Notes: a model not told the origin generated them from the sequence alone. A DNA stretch of 64,000 nt from Trueperella pecoris (GCF_014926385.1 NZ_CP053291.1:2218685-2282684); one strand, 5' to 3'. Positions 31,673-40,790 are shown, counted from the stretch's first letter. Program-made: numbers and translations.

Positions 31673-33898
31673 ATGGCTAACAGCATGAGACTTGGGCGTA
31701 TGGGCGCCGCCATCGTCGCGGCCAGCATCGTCGCGCTTCTCGCATCGGTGCTCGTCCCCTTCCTGCGTCCGGCCGCCACCCCGCTGAAGGCAGCGCAGGG
31801 CCCGGTCGTCGTCGTGGGAATGACGGGCGTGCCGTGGGAAGCCGTCGGCCCGCGTACCCCCACGCTGGCTACGCTGGCCTCAAATGCCGTCCTTGCCAAC
31901 GTCTCCGTGCGCACCTTTGACCTGACCACCTGCTCGTTCGCCGGCTGGGTCACGCTCAACACCGGCGTTCGCACGCGCGGGGTGGCCCAGGCTAGGCAAT
32001 CATGCACCGAGGCCGCCGATCTCCTCGCCGGCGGCGTCGAAGCACACCGCGACCGCCTCGCCGTGTGGGATCATATCTTGGCCAACAACGAGGGTAACCT
32101 CTTCAGGCCTGAGTTCGGAGCTCTCGGGGCCACCATCACCCGGGCCGGCAAGTCCGTGGCGGCCGTCGGCGGGGGAGGCGCTGTCGCGATCGCCAACGCC
32201 GACGGCGTGCCCTACGGCAAGACCGTGCTCGTCCCCTCCCGCGACGGCGTAAACCAGTCCATCGCCGAGGCCTATGGGAAGGTGAAGGGGGCCGACGTCG
32301 TCGTCGTCGATCTCGGCACCGCCCACCGCGACTCGACGCCCAGCTCCGCGCTCGAGGCCGCGTTCGTGCCGCCGGGGAAGGTCTCGGCTCGTACCCGCTC
32401 CGCCGCCGAGCGCATCGACGCCCAGCTCGGCGCGCTTGTGGAAGAACTCGAGCCTGGGACCACGCTGATCGTCACATCGCTTGGCGACGCCGACAGGCAG
32501 ACCGCTCGCCTTCAGATCTTCATGGAGACCGTCATTGGGCAGAAAACTATGGGCGGGACGACGACGGGCGGGCGACTCCTCACCTCCGCCTCCACGCGCC
32601 AACCCGGCCTCATCCAAAACGTCGACGTTCACGCCGCCATCCTCGACGCGCTCGCGATCCCCACGCCTCCGAGCGCCGCCGGCGCAACGCTGAGCGTTTA
32701 CGACCAGAGAGCCACCCCCGCCGACCTGGCCGAAGTCAACGCCCGCGCCATCATGACCCGCGCGATGGTGGGCCTGTTTTACACGCTCTTCGTGGCCGGC
32801 GCGGGGGTCATCTACATCGGCATGACGATCACCATACGCGGCGGACGCTTCGGCATCCACCACGCCTTCTCCCTCCTCGTCTCGGCCGCGATGCCTGCAG
32901 CTTCGCTCCTCATCAACCTTCTACCCTGGTGGAACGCCGGGCGTTTCAGCGCCGTGACCTTCACTCTCGGCATCCTCGCCATCGCCACGGCCATCGCCGG
33001 GGCCGCCATGTGGCTTGCCCACACCGCACCCATGAAGCCCCTGACGGATCCGGAACACGGCGGCTTCCCCGCCGTCGCGCACGCCGCCGTGCTCGTCGCC
33101 CTCATGACGGCCCTGACCCTCGGCATCGACGCCCTCCTCGGCTCGCCCCTCCACGCCAGCTCCGTGCTCGGCGACCAGCCTCAATCCGGCGGCCGCTTCT
33201 ACGGTATGTCCAACGCCCCCTTCGCCATCTGGGCCATCTCCATGCTCTTCCTGGCGCTCATCGCCGCCCGCCACCTGGCGGGTCACCGGCGGGCGCGCCT
33301 CGGCGTCGTCGTCACCCTCGGACTGGTGGCCATCGTCATCGACGGCGCACCCAACATCGGCGCCGACTTCGGCGGGCCGCCCCCACTCCTCATCGGCTTT
33401 GGCATCCTGACCTTCTGGGCCGCCGGCGTCCGGCTCACGCCACTGCGCGCCGGCGTCACGGCCATCGGCGCGATCGCGCTCGCGATCCTCATCTCCTGGC
33501 TGGACTGGCTTCGCGACACCCCCACCCACCTCGGGGCATTCTTCCAGTCCCTCATCGACGGCCAAGCCCTCTCCGTCATCGCGCGCAAAGCCCACCAACT
33601 GGGTACGCAGGTGCCCTGGCCTGCGTGGCTCGTTGCGGGCGCCGTGCTCGTGGCGGGTTTCTACTACCTGCGCCGCACCGGCCTCCATCCGCTCCACGAC
33701 CGTGGGGATTTTCCCGAACTGAGCGTCGGCGCGCTTGCCGCCTTCGCCACGCTCATGGTGGGCATGCTCATCAACGACTCCGGGCTGGTCATCCCCCTCA
33801 TCGGCGGCATCTACATGGCCGGCCTGTGGGGTATCGCCGGCCTCGACGGCAACGAAAACGAGCGCTACGGGCGCAAACTCTTCGAGGCCCACGCGTAG
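31673..33898 (+). CDS. Large polytopic membrane protein with an alkaline-phosphatase-like ectodomain
   Basis: Protein of 741 residues. A first membrane helix (IVAASIVALLASVLVPFL) is followed by about 320 extracytoplasmic residues resembling the alkaline phosphatase fold: VVVVGMTGVPWEAV, PRTPTLATLASNA, TCSFAGWVTLNTGVRTRG and TTLIVTSLGDAD. Around 10-12 membrane helices fill the C-terminal half, with GRFYGMSNAPFAIWAISM and NIGADFGGPPPLLIGFG as conserved-looking loops. Similar proteins occur in actinobacteria, probably in envelope metabolism, but I know of no established function. The start is set by a TAGGCT box seven bases upstream. Confidence 0.7.
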   Translation: MANSMRLGRMGAAIVAASIVALLASVLVPFLRPAATPLKAAQGPVVVVGMTGVPWEAVGPRTPTLATLASNAVLANVSVRTFDLTTCSFAGWVTLNTGVRTRGVAQARQSCTEAADLLAGGVEAHRDRLAVWDHILANNEGNLFRPEFGALGATITRAGKSVAAVGGGGAVAIANADGVPYGKTVLVPSRDGVNQSIAEAYGKVKGADVVVVDLGTAHRDSTPSSALEAAFVPPGKVSARTRSAAERIDAQLGALVEELEPGTTLIVTSLGDADRQTARLQIFMETVIGQKTMGGTTTGGRLLTSASTRQPGLIQNVDVHAAILDALAIPTPPSAAGATLSVYDQRATPADLAEVNARAIMTRAMVGLFYTLFVAGAGVIYIGMTITIRGGRFGIHHAFSLLVSAAMPAASLLINLLPWWNAGRFSAVTFTLGILAIATAIAGAAMWLAHTAPMKPLTDPEHGGFPAVAHAAVLVALMTALTLGIDALLGSPLHASSVLGDQPQSGGRFYGMSNAPFAIWAISMLFLALIAARHLAGHRRARLGVVVTLGLVAIVIDGAPNIGADFGGPPPLLIGFGILTFWAAGVRLTPLRAGVTAIGAIALAILISWLDWLRDTPTHLGAFFQSLIDGQALSVIARKAHQLGTQVPWPAWLVAGAVLVAGFYYLRRTGLHPLHDRGDFPELSVGALAAFATLMVGMLINDSGLVIPLIGGIYMAGLWGIAGLDGNENERYGRKLFEAHA

Positions 33899-33950
33899 CG
33901 CTCACGCCTGGGGCCAGCGCCCTTCAGGCGCACGTTGCACGACGCCGTCG

Positions 33951-34721
33951 TTAACGCTTCCGAGCGCGAAACGGCATGCCCGGGGCAGGAACGCTCCCGC
34001 GCGCACGAGCCGGAACCCGCACACGCCGCATGCGCCGCGCAGTCACCGCCCGCATGACGTCCGCGAGCTGGCTCGCACGATGGAGCTGACCCGCAAAATC
34101 GTTGCCGGACGGGCGATGATAAAGCTTGCAGGCGATCTCCTGAACGGTGAAACCCTTCGCCAGCAGGTCAATCGTCATGCCCACTTCCACGCCCCAACCC
34201 GAAGCCAGCGGCGACGCGGCGTCTAGGGCCTCGCGGCTCAGACAACGCTGACCCGATAGCGGCTGCTGCGGCTCCCAACCCGTCAGACGCTTAATCCAAC
34301 GCTTGGCATAGCCGGTCACCATGCCATGACCCCCCGCACCCGCCTGCGGCGGCAGGTAGGCGATGGTCATATCGACGTCACCTGCGAGAACAGGGGCAAT
34401 GAGCGGTGCACATTCAATGGCGGAATCGCCGAGATCGGCGTCGAGAAAAAGAAGCGTCCGTGGCGTGGCATCCTCCGCGTCCCGCATCGCCACCACCGAG
34501 GCCCCCGTCTCGAGCGCGGACGCCTTTCCGCGATTAACCGAGTGGCGCACCACCGTGGCCCCGGCAGAGCGGGCCACCTCACGCGTGTTGTCCTCCGACC
34601 CGTCATCGACCACGACGATGAGGTCAACCTTCGGGATGGCTCGCGCGGCGCGGATAGTCGCGCCGATGCGTTCTGCCTCGTCCTTGGCTGGAATAACGAC
34701 TGCTACACGTTCGCCTTTCAC
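33951..34721 (-). CDS. Family 2 glycosyltransferase
   Basis: Enzyme of 256 residues with a GT-A fold. The N-terminal motifs are VAVVIPAKDEAERIG and LIVVVDDGSEDNT; the metal-binding DxD is in LLFLDADLGDS. QPLSGQRCLSREAL resembles the acceptor region of glucosyl-3-phosphoglycerate or polyprenyl-phosphate glycosyltransferases. The C-terminal tail is strongly basic. The GTG at 34721 is chosen because TACAAT lies exactly six bases upstream (leaderless); a longer start at 34814 would add untypical residues. It is convergent with the large membrane protein. Confidence 0.8.
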   Translation of the reverse strand: MKGERVAVVIPAKDEAERIGATIRAARAIPKVDLIVVVDDGSEDNTREVARSAGATVVRHSVNRGKASALETGASVVAMRDAEDATPRTLLFLDADLGDSAIECAPLIAPVLAGDVDMTIAYLPPQAGAGGHGMVTGYAKRWIKRLTGWEPQQPLSGQRCLSREALDAASPLASGWGVEVGMTIDLLAKGFTVQEIACKLYHRPSGNDFAGQLHRASQLADVMRAVTARRMRRVRVPARARGSVPAPGMPFRARKR

Positions 34722-34727
34722 ATGCCG

Positions 34728-34733
34728 ATTGTA
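34728..34733 (-). promoter_or_regulatory. -10 box, leaderless glycosyltransferase gene
   Basis: TACAAT on the minus strand ends six bases before the GTG at 34721. TTGCAC lies 19 bases further upstream. Confidence 0.55.
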
Positions 34734-34852
34734 ACCGTTACGGGTAAAGAATGTGCAAAGAAAAGTGGCGTCGGTAGTCGGCAGACCACCGACGCCACGG
34801 CGTGCGGTTGGCATCGGCCATGCCCGGCAGGGAACCGGCCAGCCGTGCGTCG

Positions 34853-35710
34853 TTAGCGGAGCGTCACCTGGCGTGAAATGATGCCCGAGCGCGTGCGGCG
34901 CTCCTCGGCGCTCAGCGGCTCGGTGGAGGCGATCGCGGCCTCGAGCTTCGCCTCGAACTCGGTGAGGGGCTTGGCCAGTTCGTCGGCCTCTGCACCCTCG
35001 ACCAGCTCAAACACCGGGATCAGCAGGCCCATGGCGCGGAATGCGCCGACGAAGCGGGCGTCGTCGAAGGTCAGCTCGCGCTTGTGGTGAAGGCGGGCGA
35101 GGCCGTCAAGAACCTTTTCCTCCTCCTCGGGGCGAACCCAGCGGAGGAACTCGCGCTGCATGCGGCACCAGTAGGCGCCCTCGACGCCCTCGACCTGGGC
35201 GGTCGGAACCATCTGGTCCGAGGTCTGCTGGAGAGCCATCTGGACGTTCGGATCCTTGGCCTCATCCTCGTCCACCCAGTAATCGTAGGAGTCGTGGATC
35301 GTCAGCTCGCCGGTCTTGGAGGTGTCGATGACGTCCTGAAGGCGCGGGCCGGGCTCGGGCAGGTCGGCCTGAAGCAGGGACTGGCCGGGCTCAAGCTCGA
35401 GGGCCTTGAGGAGGCGGTCGGCGATGTCGAGCGAGACATCGCCTGACGACATCACCGTCTGCACCGCCACGAGCACCTCACCGTTCTTGCGGCGCAGGGC
35501 CGCGCCCATACCCGGCAGGATCGTCACGAGCGTTACTTCGCGCGAACCATGCTCGGCGGTGGTGGTCACGGGCAGGGTGGCCGACGGGATGATCTCACGC
35601 ATAGCGACGAGCTCCGCCTCGAACGGCAGGCCCTCAAACGGGCGATCGACGAACTGAACGCGTGCCTTCTTCGGCTTGGCTTCCTTATTACGGCGGCTGG
35701 ACTTGCCCAT
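34853..35710 (-). CDS. DUF5926 family protein
   Basis: Protein of 285 residues, an actinobacterial family of unknown function. The basic N-terminus MGKSSRRNKEAKPKKARVQFV is followed by DRPFEGLPFEAELVAMREIIPSAT, the family hallmark region. Later segments are LQDVIDTSKTGELTIHDSYDYWV and YWCRMQREFLRWVRPEEEE. It has no signal peptide or membrane helix. The ATG at 35710 has a GGAG site nine bases upstream; the longer start at 35761 is not supported. Confidence 0.85.
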   Translation of the reverse strand: MGKSSRRNKEAKPKKARVQFVDRPFEGLPFEAELVAMREIIPSATLPVTTTAEHGSREVTLVTILPGMGAALRRKNGEVLVAVQTVMSSGDVSLDIADRLLKALELEPGQSLLQADLPEPGPRLQDVIDTSKTGELTIHDSYDYWVDEDEAKDPNVQMALQQTSDQMVPTAQVEGVEGAYWCRMQREFLRWVRPEEEEKVLDGLARLHHKRELTFDDARFVGAFRAMGLLIPVFELVEGAEADELAKPLTEFEAKLEAAIASTEPLSAEERRTRSGIISRQVTLR

Positions 35711-35812
35711 GTGAACTCCATCAGTTGTGGCGCCCACGGATCGCGCGGCGCCGGCTATCAATTCCTGTCAAAGCGTAGCAAACAAGCGTCCGCCGGCGGG
35801 CACTGCGACGCT

Positions 35813-35957
35813 GGCGTCGCACCTGTTCGCCCGCGTCGCACCTCTGCGCCCGTGACGCACCTCTGCGCCCGTGACGCACTTAAAACCAGGGGCTGAGGTG
35901 CGTCATTGACGGCAAGGTGCGTCATGAAGGAAGAGGTGCGTCGTTGCTGGGGGAAAG
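35813..35957. repeat. Inverted array of GTGCGTC-type 19-bp units, array B
   Basis: Three leftward units (GTGACGCACCTCTGCGCCC and variants), the centre ACTTAAAACCAGGGGCTGAGG, then three rightward units (GGTGCGTCATTGACGGC and variants). It lies upstream of the DUF5926 gene and just after the end of the hydrolase gene. Confidence 0.85.
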
Positions 35958-35994
35958 GCGCCCGACGCCGTCCAGCGTGGCAGCCACCATCGGC

Positions 35995-37068
35995 CTAGTA
36001 CCGCGTGTCCGTGCTCGTCATGTCGAGCGCCCATGAGATTGAGCGCTCGGTGTAGAACTCCCGCGCCGACGCCTGCGACAGCGCCAGGTCGTGCCGCCCG
36101 CCAGGGACGGTCAGCATATCCACGTTGCGGCCGAGCCGGGGCGCGAGGCGCACCATGTCATCTACATTGAGCACGACGTCCGTCTGCGCCAGCTCCGCCG
36201 CACTCGGCTTGCGGAAACTGCCCGACGCACTCGAATGAGCTACGAGCACCGGCACTTCCAAGTCGAGGCCTGCCGCTAGTTCAGCCTGCCCGCGGCGAAC
36301 GGCCCGGAAGAATCCGGCCAGCACGGGCACGTTGTCCACCGGCTTGTGTGCGGTATCGAAATGGAATTCGCCCCCAAAGTCCGCGTGCAGACTCCGAGCA
36401 TAGTGCGGCTTCAGCGACGCGATCGGCAGCGTCGGCAGCCGCCCACCCACGCGATCCACCAACGTGGTGAGCTGGTGCTTTTCCAGCTCGGAGCCGTTGT
36501 GATCGAACCAGGGAGAATTAAGAATAATCGCGTCGACGGCGTCGGGATTCCGGGCTACAAACAAAGGCACCTGCAGACCGCCGGTGGAGTGGCCGATGAG
36601 CACGACGCTGCGTGCACCCCACGAGCGCAAGACGGCGACGGCGCGGCCGATCTCCTCGTCGCGAATGTGCAGGTCGCGGATGTCGTCGCGGTGTCGGCCC
36701 AGGAGGGCGCGCCCCGCTCGGCGCATATCCAGCCCGACGAGTGCCACGCCGGCCTGCCGCCACGCCCGCGCGTGCTCGACGTGGAAGAACGAATCCACGA
36801 ATCCCGGGATCCACAGCGCGGCCATCCCGCTTTTGGCCACGACCTGCGCCGCGTCCGCCTCGTGGACCAGCGCTGCATATTCGGTCTGGTGGCGGGGCGC
36901 CCCGCCGTCGTCGTCGCGGAGGTAGATGCGCGAGGCCCGCCAGTTTTCGCCGAGGTAGTCCGGGTAGGGGGCGCCGAGCCAGCTTGGTGCGGGTAGGTGC
37001 TGATCGCCGACGCCGTCGGGTCCCGGCCCGCCAGCTGAGCCCGGCCCGCCAGCGCGCATCGGATCCAT
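35995..37068 (-). CDS. Alpha/beta hydrolase
   Basis: Protein of 357 residues. The nucleophile elbow is VVLIGHSTGGLQVPLF (Ser of GHSTG), and a likely catalytic His is in VPGGRHDLALS near the C-terminus. WIPGFVDSFFHVEHARAW and GLDMRRAGRALLG are typical of a lysophospholipase-like group. The first 30 residues are Gly/Pro-rich. It starts three bases after the upp stop, so it is probably co-transcribed with upp. The substrate is unknown. Confidence 0.85.
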   Translation of the reverse strand: MDPMRAGGPGSAGGPGPDGVGDQHLPAPSWLGAPYPDYLGENWRASRIYLRDDDGGAPRHQTEYAALVHEADAAQVVAKSGMAALWIPGFVDSFFHVEHARAWRQAGVALVGLDMRRAGRALLGRHRDDIRDLHIRDEEIGRAVAVLRSWGARSVVLIGHSTGGLQVPLFVARNPDAVDAIILNSPWFDHNGSELEKHQLTTLVDRVGGRLPTLPIASLKPHYARSLHADFGGEFHFDTAHKPVDNVPVLAGFFRAVRRGQAELAAGLDLEVPVLVAHSSASGSFRKPSAAELAQTDVVLNVDDMVRLAPRLGRNVDMLTVPGGRHDLALSQASAREFYTERSISWALDMTSTDTRY

Positions 37069-37070
37069 GC

Positions 37071-37709
37071 TTAGTCGATGACTCCGTAGAGGCGGTCGCC
37101 GGCGTCGCCGAGACCGGGCACAATGTAGCCCTTTTCGTTCAGACGCTCGTCAACGGCCGCGACCACCACGCGCACATTCGCGCGCTCGCCGAGGTGCTCT
37201 TCGAGGGTTGCGAGGCCCTCGGGGGCGGCGAGGATGCAGATGGCGGTGACGTCGCGGGCGCCGCGCTCGATCATGTAGTCGATCGAGGCGATGAGCGTGT
37301 GGCCGGTGGCGAGCATCGGGTCGAGGACGAAGCACTGGCGGCCCGTGAGGTCCTCGGGGAGGCGGTTGGCGTAGGTGACGGCTTCGAGAGTTTCCTCGTC
37401 ACGCTTGAGGCCGAGGAAGCCGACCTCCGCCGTCGGCATCAGCTTCATCATGCCTTCGAGCATGCCCAGGCCCGCGCGCAGGATCGGCACGACGATCGGC
37501 GGCGGGGTAGCAATTGCCTTGCCCGTCATGGGGGAGACCGGGGTGACGATCTGCTTGTCGACCACCGCCACGTCGCGCGTGGATTCGTACGACAGCAGCA
37601 TGATCAGCTCTTCAACGAGCTGCCGGAAGACGGTGCTCGGCGTCTTCTTGTCGCGTAGCACGGTGAGTTTGTGGGAGACGAGAGGGTGATCAATGACCTG
37701 AAGTTTCAT
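37071..37709 (-). CDS. upp: Uracil phosphoribosyltransferase
   Basis: Enzyme of 212 residues. It makes UMP from uracil and PRPP in pyrimidine salvage. The PRPP-binding motif is [12 protein letters not shown], and the uracil site is in [15 protein letters not shown] near the end. [13 protein letters not shown] and [15 protein letters not shown] are family segments. An ATG lies at 37715, but TAGATT at 37721-37716 places the transcript start at the next ATG, 37709, six bases on. That start is used here. Confidence 0.95.
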   Translation of the reverse strand: MKLQVIDHPLVSHKLTVLRDKKTPSTVFRQLVEELIMLLSYESTRDVAVVDKQIVTPVSPMTGKAIATPPPIVVPILRAGLGMLEGMMKLMPTAEVGFLGLKRDEETLEAVTYANRLPEDLTGRQCFVLDPMLATGHTLIASIDYMIERGARDVTAICILAAPEGLATLEEHLGERANVRVVVAAVDERLNEKGYIVPGLGDAGDRLYGVID

Positions 37710-37715
37710 ACTCAT

Positions 37716-37721
37716 AATCTA
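37716..37721 (-). promoter_or_regulatory. -10 box, leaderless upp
   Basis: TAGATT on the minus strand ends six bases before the ATG at 37709. Confidence 0.5.
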
Positions 37722-37754
37722 TCGCGTTTGGGCGCGCCCCGTCCCGCCCGGCAA

Positions 37755-37760
37755 TACGAT
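37755..37760 (+). promoter_or_regulatory. -10 box, leaderless tadA
   Basis: TACGAT ends six bases before a GTG at 37767, directly followed by an in-frame ATG at 37770. It is divergent from the upp promoter. Confidence 0.5.
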
Positions 37761-37766
37761 AGTGGG

Positions 37767-38219
37767 GTGATGAATGACGCCACGTGGATCGATCGCCTTT
37801 TTTCTCTTGCCGACGACGCCGGTGCAGCCGGTGACGTACCCGTCGCGGCCTTCGTCGTGGACGAGTCTGGGAAGGTCATTGGTCGAGGCGTCAATACACG
37901 CGAGGTCGACCACGATCCCGCCGGTCACGCCGAGATTAACGCACTGCGGGAGGCGGGGCGTTCGCGTGGGTCGTGGAACTTGGCGGGTTGCATCCTGTAT
38001 GTGACGCTGGAGCCGTGCACGATGTGTGCCGGCGCGATTGTTAATGCGCGTATTTCGCGGGTGGTTTTCGGGGCGTGGGACGAGAAGGCGGGCGCCGCCG
38101 GTTCCCTGCGCGATGTCTTGCGTGACGCTCGGCTTAATCATGTGGTCGAAGTGTGTGGCGGCGTGCATGAGGAGCGCGCGGCGCGGCAGCTGAGTGAGTG
38201 GTTCGAGGCTCGCCGTTGA
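37767..38219 (+). CDS. tadA: tRNA-specific adenosine deaminase
   Basis: Zinc deaminase of 150 residues. It converts A34 to inosine in the anticodon of tRNA-Arg(ACG); such a tRNA gene is present at 18858. The active-site motifs are HAEINAL (Zn-binding His and catalytic Glu) and LEPCTMCAGAIVNARI (two Zn-binding Cys). VVFGAWDEKAGAAGS and DLL-like C-terminal helices fit TadA. The first codon is GTG at 37767 or ATG at 37770; the TACGAT box favours the former. Confidence 0.93.
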   Translation: MMNDATWIDRLFSLADDAGAAGDVPVAAFVVDESGKVIGRGVNTREVDHDPAGHAEINALREAGRSRGSWNLAGCILYVTLEPCTMCAGAIVNARISRVVFGAWDEKAGAAGSLRDVLRDARLNHVVEVCGGVHEERAARQLSEWFEARR

Positions 38220-38314
38220 TGGAGAAGTGCGCCGCTGGTGTGCCGGCGGTGTGCCGCTGGTCTTCCGACCCCTCTTCCCGCTGGTCTTCCGACCCGTCTT
38301 CCCGCGGGCCCGCC

Positions 38315-38412
38315 CGACGGCGTCGCACCTCTCCGCTCGTGACGCACCTTAAACCCCGGTTTGAAGTGCGTCGTTGATGGAGAAGTGCGCCGCATGCGGA
38401 GAAGTGCGCCGG
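38315..38412. repeat. Inverted array of GTGCGTC-type 19-bp units, array C
   Basis: It contains GCGTCGCACCTCTCCGCTC, GTGACGCACCTTAAACCCC facing GGTTTGAAGTGCGTCGTTG, and two further rightward units with GTGCGCCG. Related units begin already at the tadA stop (38215 onward). It lies between tadA and a tRNA-Ser. Confidence 0.8.
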
Positions 38413-38503
38413 GGATGGAGGGTTCGTGTGTCCGATTGCCAAGTCGGGCGCGAGATGTCCGAATTGATCGCGGGGGTCAATTCCGGTTAAGATGACGTGC
38501 CGA

Positions 38504-38592
38504 GGTGGAGTGTCCGAGCGGCCGAAGGTGCAGCACTCGAAATGCTGTGTAGTTAATAGCTACCGCGGGTTCAAATCCCGCCTCCACCGCCA
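38504..38592 (+). tRNA. tRNA-Ser(CGA)
   Basis: Class II tRNA with acceptor stem GGTGGAG/CTCCACC, anticodon stem GCAGCA/TGCTGT with loop CTCGAAA (anticodon CGA), a long variable arm and T-arm GGTTCAAATCC. Unlike the other tRNAs in the window it encodes CCA (38590-38592). Confidence 0.97.
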
Positions 38593-38594
38593 AA

Positions 38595-38632
38595 ATCCTC
38601 CGGTGCAGATGAGTCTGCACCGGAGGATTTTT
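38595..38632 (+). terminator. Intrinsic terminator of tRNA-Ser(CGA)
   Basis: Perfect 15-bp stem ATCCTCCGGTGCAGA with a 4-base loop, followed by TTTT. Confidence 0.9.
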
Positions 38633-39111
38633 CAATGTCGGGCTGGGTGCGGCCTACATAGCGATCCGGGCATATAGGTCTGCCTATATGCCAATTCGTG
38701 GCTTATGGGGCAGTCGGGGCTAAGGGCGGTTACCTGGGTCAAATGCGGCTTGGCAGGCTGTGCAGTGGGTCAAGAATTTGGTCAGGCTGCCAGCCTTGGC
38801 TGTGGTTGCGCTGCCGCCGCGCCTCGAGGCCCTGCCCGCGCACCATTAAGCTGATCCGCGCTGTACTAAGTTACGCCAGATTAATACAGCGCGGATCGGC
38901 TTAGTGCGGTTTCGGCGAGGGGCGGTGGCTGGGAGCTGTCGGCGAGGGGCCGGTCGCTGGTGGGCTCTCAGCGAGGGGCGGCCACCGCCTGGCTGTCCGA
39001 GTTGCGAACAGTGGCTGGGCCCGGCGCTCAACCCGTGTAGCATGGCCAAAATCATGGTGAGTTTGCGCTTGCGGCCTAGGGAATTGCCGGTGGCAGCGGG
39101 TACTGTGCCAA
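38633..39111. other. Intergenic region with hairpins
   Basis: No credible gene. It holds a perfect 10-bp stem with loop TCTG at 38669-38692 (arm GGCATATAGG), function unknown, and a copy of the dispersed hairpin family at 38839-38909. Confidence 0.5.
38839..38909. repeat. Dispersed ~70-bp hairpin element, copy 2
   Basis: It shares CGCCAGATTAATACAGCGCGG and the 3' TTAGTGCGGTTTCGGCG with copy 1. The left arm (GCTGATCCGCGCTGTACTAA) pairs with the right with a few mismatches. Confidence 0.9.
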
Positions 39112-39140
39112 TTGTCAGGAATTAGATTTCGCCAAACTAT
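39112..39140 (+). promoter_or_regulatory. Promoter of brnQ
   Basis: TTGTCA, a 17-base spacer and AACTAT upstream of the transporter start. Confidence 0.45.
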
Positions 39141-39161
39141 CGTTACAAAGGGATTCGTTTC

Positions 39162-40505
39162 GTGAATGCAACTAGGCCGTCTACGCGCCACGTCCCCACC
39201 GTCATCGTCGGCTTCGCATTGTTTGCAATGTTCTTCGGGGCTGGCAACCTGATTTTCCCGGTGATGATCGGCGCCGATTCGGCGGGGCACGTCGTCCCGG
39301 TGTTTATTGGCTTCCTCCTGACCGGTGTTGCACTTCCCATTTTGACGATGATCGTTATCTCTACGGAGACGGCACGTGAAATTAACGAAGGCGGTGTCGC
39401 GATGCGTATCGGGCGCGTCGCGGGTTTCCTCTTCACGCTTGCGATCTTCCTATCTACCGGCATGCTGTATGCGGTGCCGCGTGTGGCGACCGTCGCCTAT
39501 GAAATGTCCACACGTCCCTTCGTCGAGACCGACACCAACGGTTCGACCGCCCTCTTCGTCTTCACCCTCATCTTCTTCGCAGTTGTCACCATGTTCCTGC
39601 TCAACCCAGCCCGCGTAATCGGCCGTGTCGGCGGAATCCTGACCCCGCTGCTGCTGGGTTTCTTGGCGCTCCTTGTTGTGGTCGCCGTCGTGCGCCTGCC
39701 TGCGTTGGTGTCGGCGGATCCCGCGGTGGCGGCGTCGTCAACCCTGACGGCGGGCATCATCAAGGGCTACTACACGATGGATGCGCTGGGTGCGTTCGTC
39801 TTTGGAATTGTTGTGGTGTCGGAGCTGAAGAAGCTTGGCGCGGCAACCCGGGCCGCCCGCATCAATGGCATGGTGAAGGCCGGTCTGGTGGCTGGCGCGT
39901 GTTTGGCGTTGGTGTATGTGGGGCTTGCGGCTGTTGGCGTTCGTCAGGCTAATGCTGGTTTCACTAATGGTGCTGAGCTTTTGGCTAGTGTTTCGGGGCA
40001 GATGTTTGGTGGCTTGGGGCAGGTTATTTTTGGTGCCATTACGTTGCTTGCGTGTTTGACGACGGTGATTGGGCTGATGACGTCGTCGACTGAATACTTC
40101 ACTCGCCTGCTTCGTGTGGTGCCTCGGACGGTTATCATTGGCGTTCAGATTGTTGTTTCGATTGTGCTGGCGAATTTGGGTCTTGAGCGTATTTTGGAAT
40201 TTGTTGCTCCGCTGAATCAGTTCATTTATCCGATTGCGATCGTTATCGTGCTGTTGGGGTTGTTGGAGCTAGGTCTGCCTTTCCGTCTGGATTGGACCTA
40301 CAAATTGGGTGCGCTTGTGGCTGCGGTTGTGGCTTTCGTTGAGGCGGGCATGATTGGCGCGCCGGAGCGGTTTGCTGCGCTTGCTCCGGCGATTGAGGCT
40401 ATGCCATTTGCTGACCTGAAGATGGCTTGGACGGTGCCCGCGTTGGTTGCGATCGTCGTCGGTTTTATGGTTGACGCTTCACGACGGGCGGCCAAGCGTT
40501 CCTAA
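39162..40505 (+). CDS. brnQ: Branched-chain amino acid carrier, BrnQ/LIVCS family
   Basis: Secondary transporter of 447 residues with about 12 membrane helices. The family start is FALFAMFFGAGNLIFPVMIG, followed by FLLTGVALPILTMIVI. LLNPARVIGRVGGILTPLLL and KGYYTMDALGAFVFGIVVV are also characteristic. It imports Leu, Ile and Val with a cation. The GTG at 39162 follows AAAGGG at a rather long distance. Codon choice changes sharply near 39900: the first half prefers C-ending codons and the second half T-ending codons. Confidence 0.93.
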   Translation: MNATRPSTRHVPTVIVGFALFAMFFGAGNLIFPVMIGADSAGHVVPVFIGFLLTGVALPILTMIVISTETAREINEGGVAMRIGRVAGFLFTLAIFLSTGMLYAVPRVATVAYEMSTRPFVETDTNGSTALFVFTLIFFAVVTMFLLNPARVIGRVGGILTPLLLGFLALLVVVAVVRLPALVSADPAVAASSTLTAGIIKGYYTMDALGAFVFGIVVVSELKKLGAATRAARINGMVKAGLVAGACLALVYVGLAAVGVRQANAGFTNGAELLASVSGQMFGGLGQVIFGAITLLACLTTVIGLMTSSTEYFTRLLRVVPRTVIIGVQIVVSIVLANLGLERILEFVAPLNQFIYPIAIVIVLLGLLELGLPFRLDWTYKLGALVAAVVAFVEAGMIGAPERFAALAPAIEAMPFADLKMAWTVPALVAIVVGFMVDASRRAAKRS

Positions 40506-40562
40506 CGCCCGCACCGGCCCGCCGCGGGGCCGGGTAGTTGGTCGGGCGCGATTTTCCGCGTT

Positions 40563-40790
40563 GGTGACGCACTTCTGCATTCGCGACGCACCTCTCCGCC
40601 CGTGACGCACCTTAAACCCCGGTTTAAGGTGCGTCACGGGCGGAGAGGTGCGTCGTTAGCGGAGAGGTGCGTCGTTAGCGGAGAGGTGCGTCGTTAGCGG
40701 AGAGGTGCGTCGTTAGCGGAGAGGTGCGTCGTTAACGGAGAGGTGCGTCACGGGCGGAGAGGTGCGTCGTTAGCGGAGAGGTGCGACGGC
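40563..40790. repeat. Inverted array of GTGCGTC-type 19-bp units, array D
   Basis: This is the largest array. Three leftward units lead to the palindrome CTTAAACCCC/GGTTTAAG. Eight complete rightward 19-bp units follow (40628-40779): GGTGCGTC, then ACGGGC (units 1 and 7), GTTAGC (2-5 and 8) or GTTAAC (6), then GGAGA. The units abut with no spacers. It lies between brnQ and the DUF1846 gene. Confidence 0.95.

Noticed and set aside
40628..40779. Head-to-tail 19-bp units as a second CRISPR array
   Set aside because: The units abut directly with no unique spacers, and no cas gene is near.
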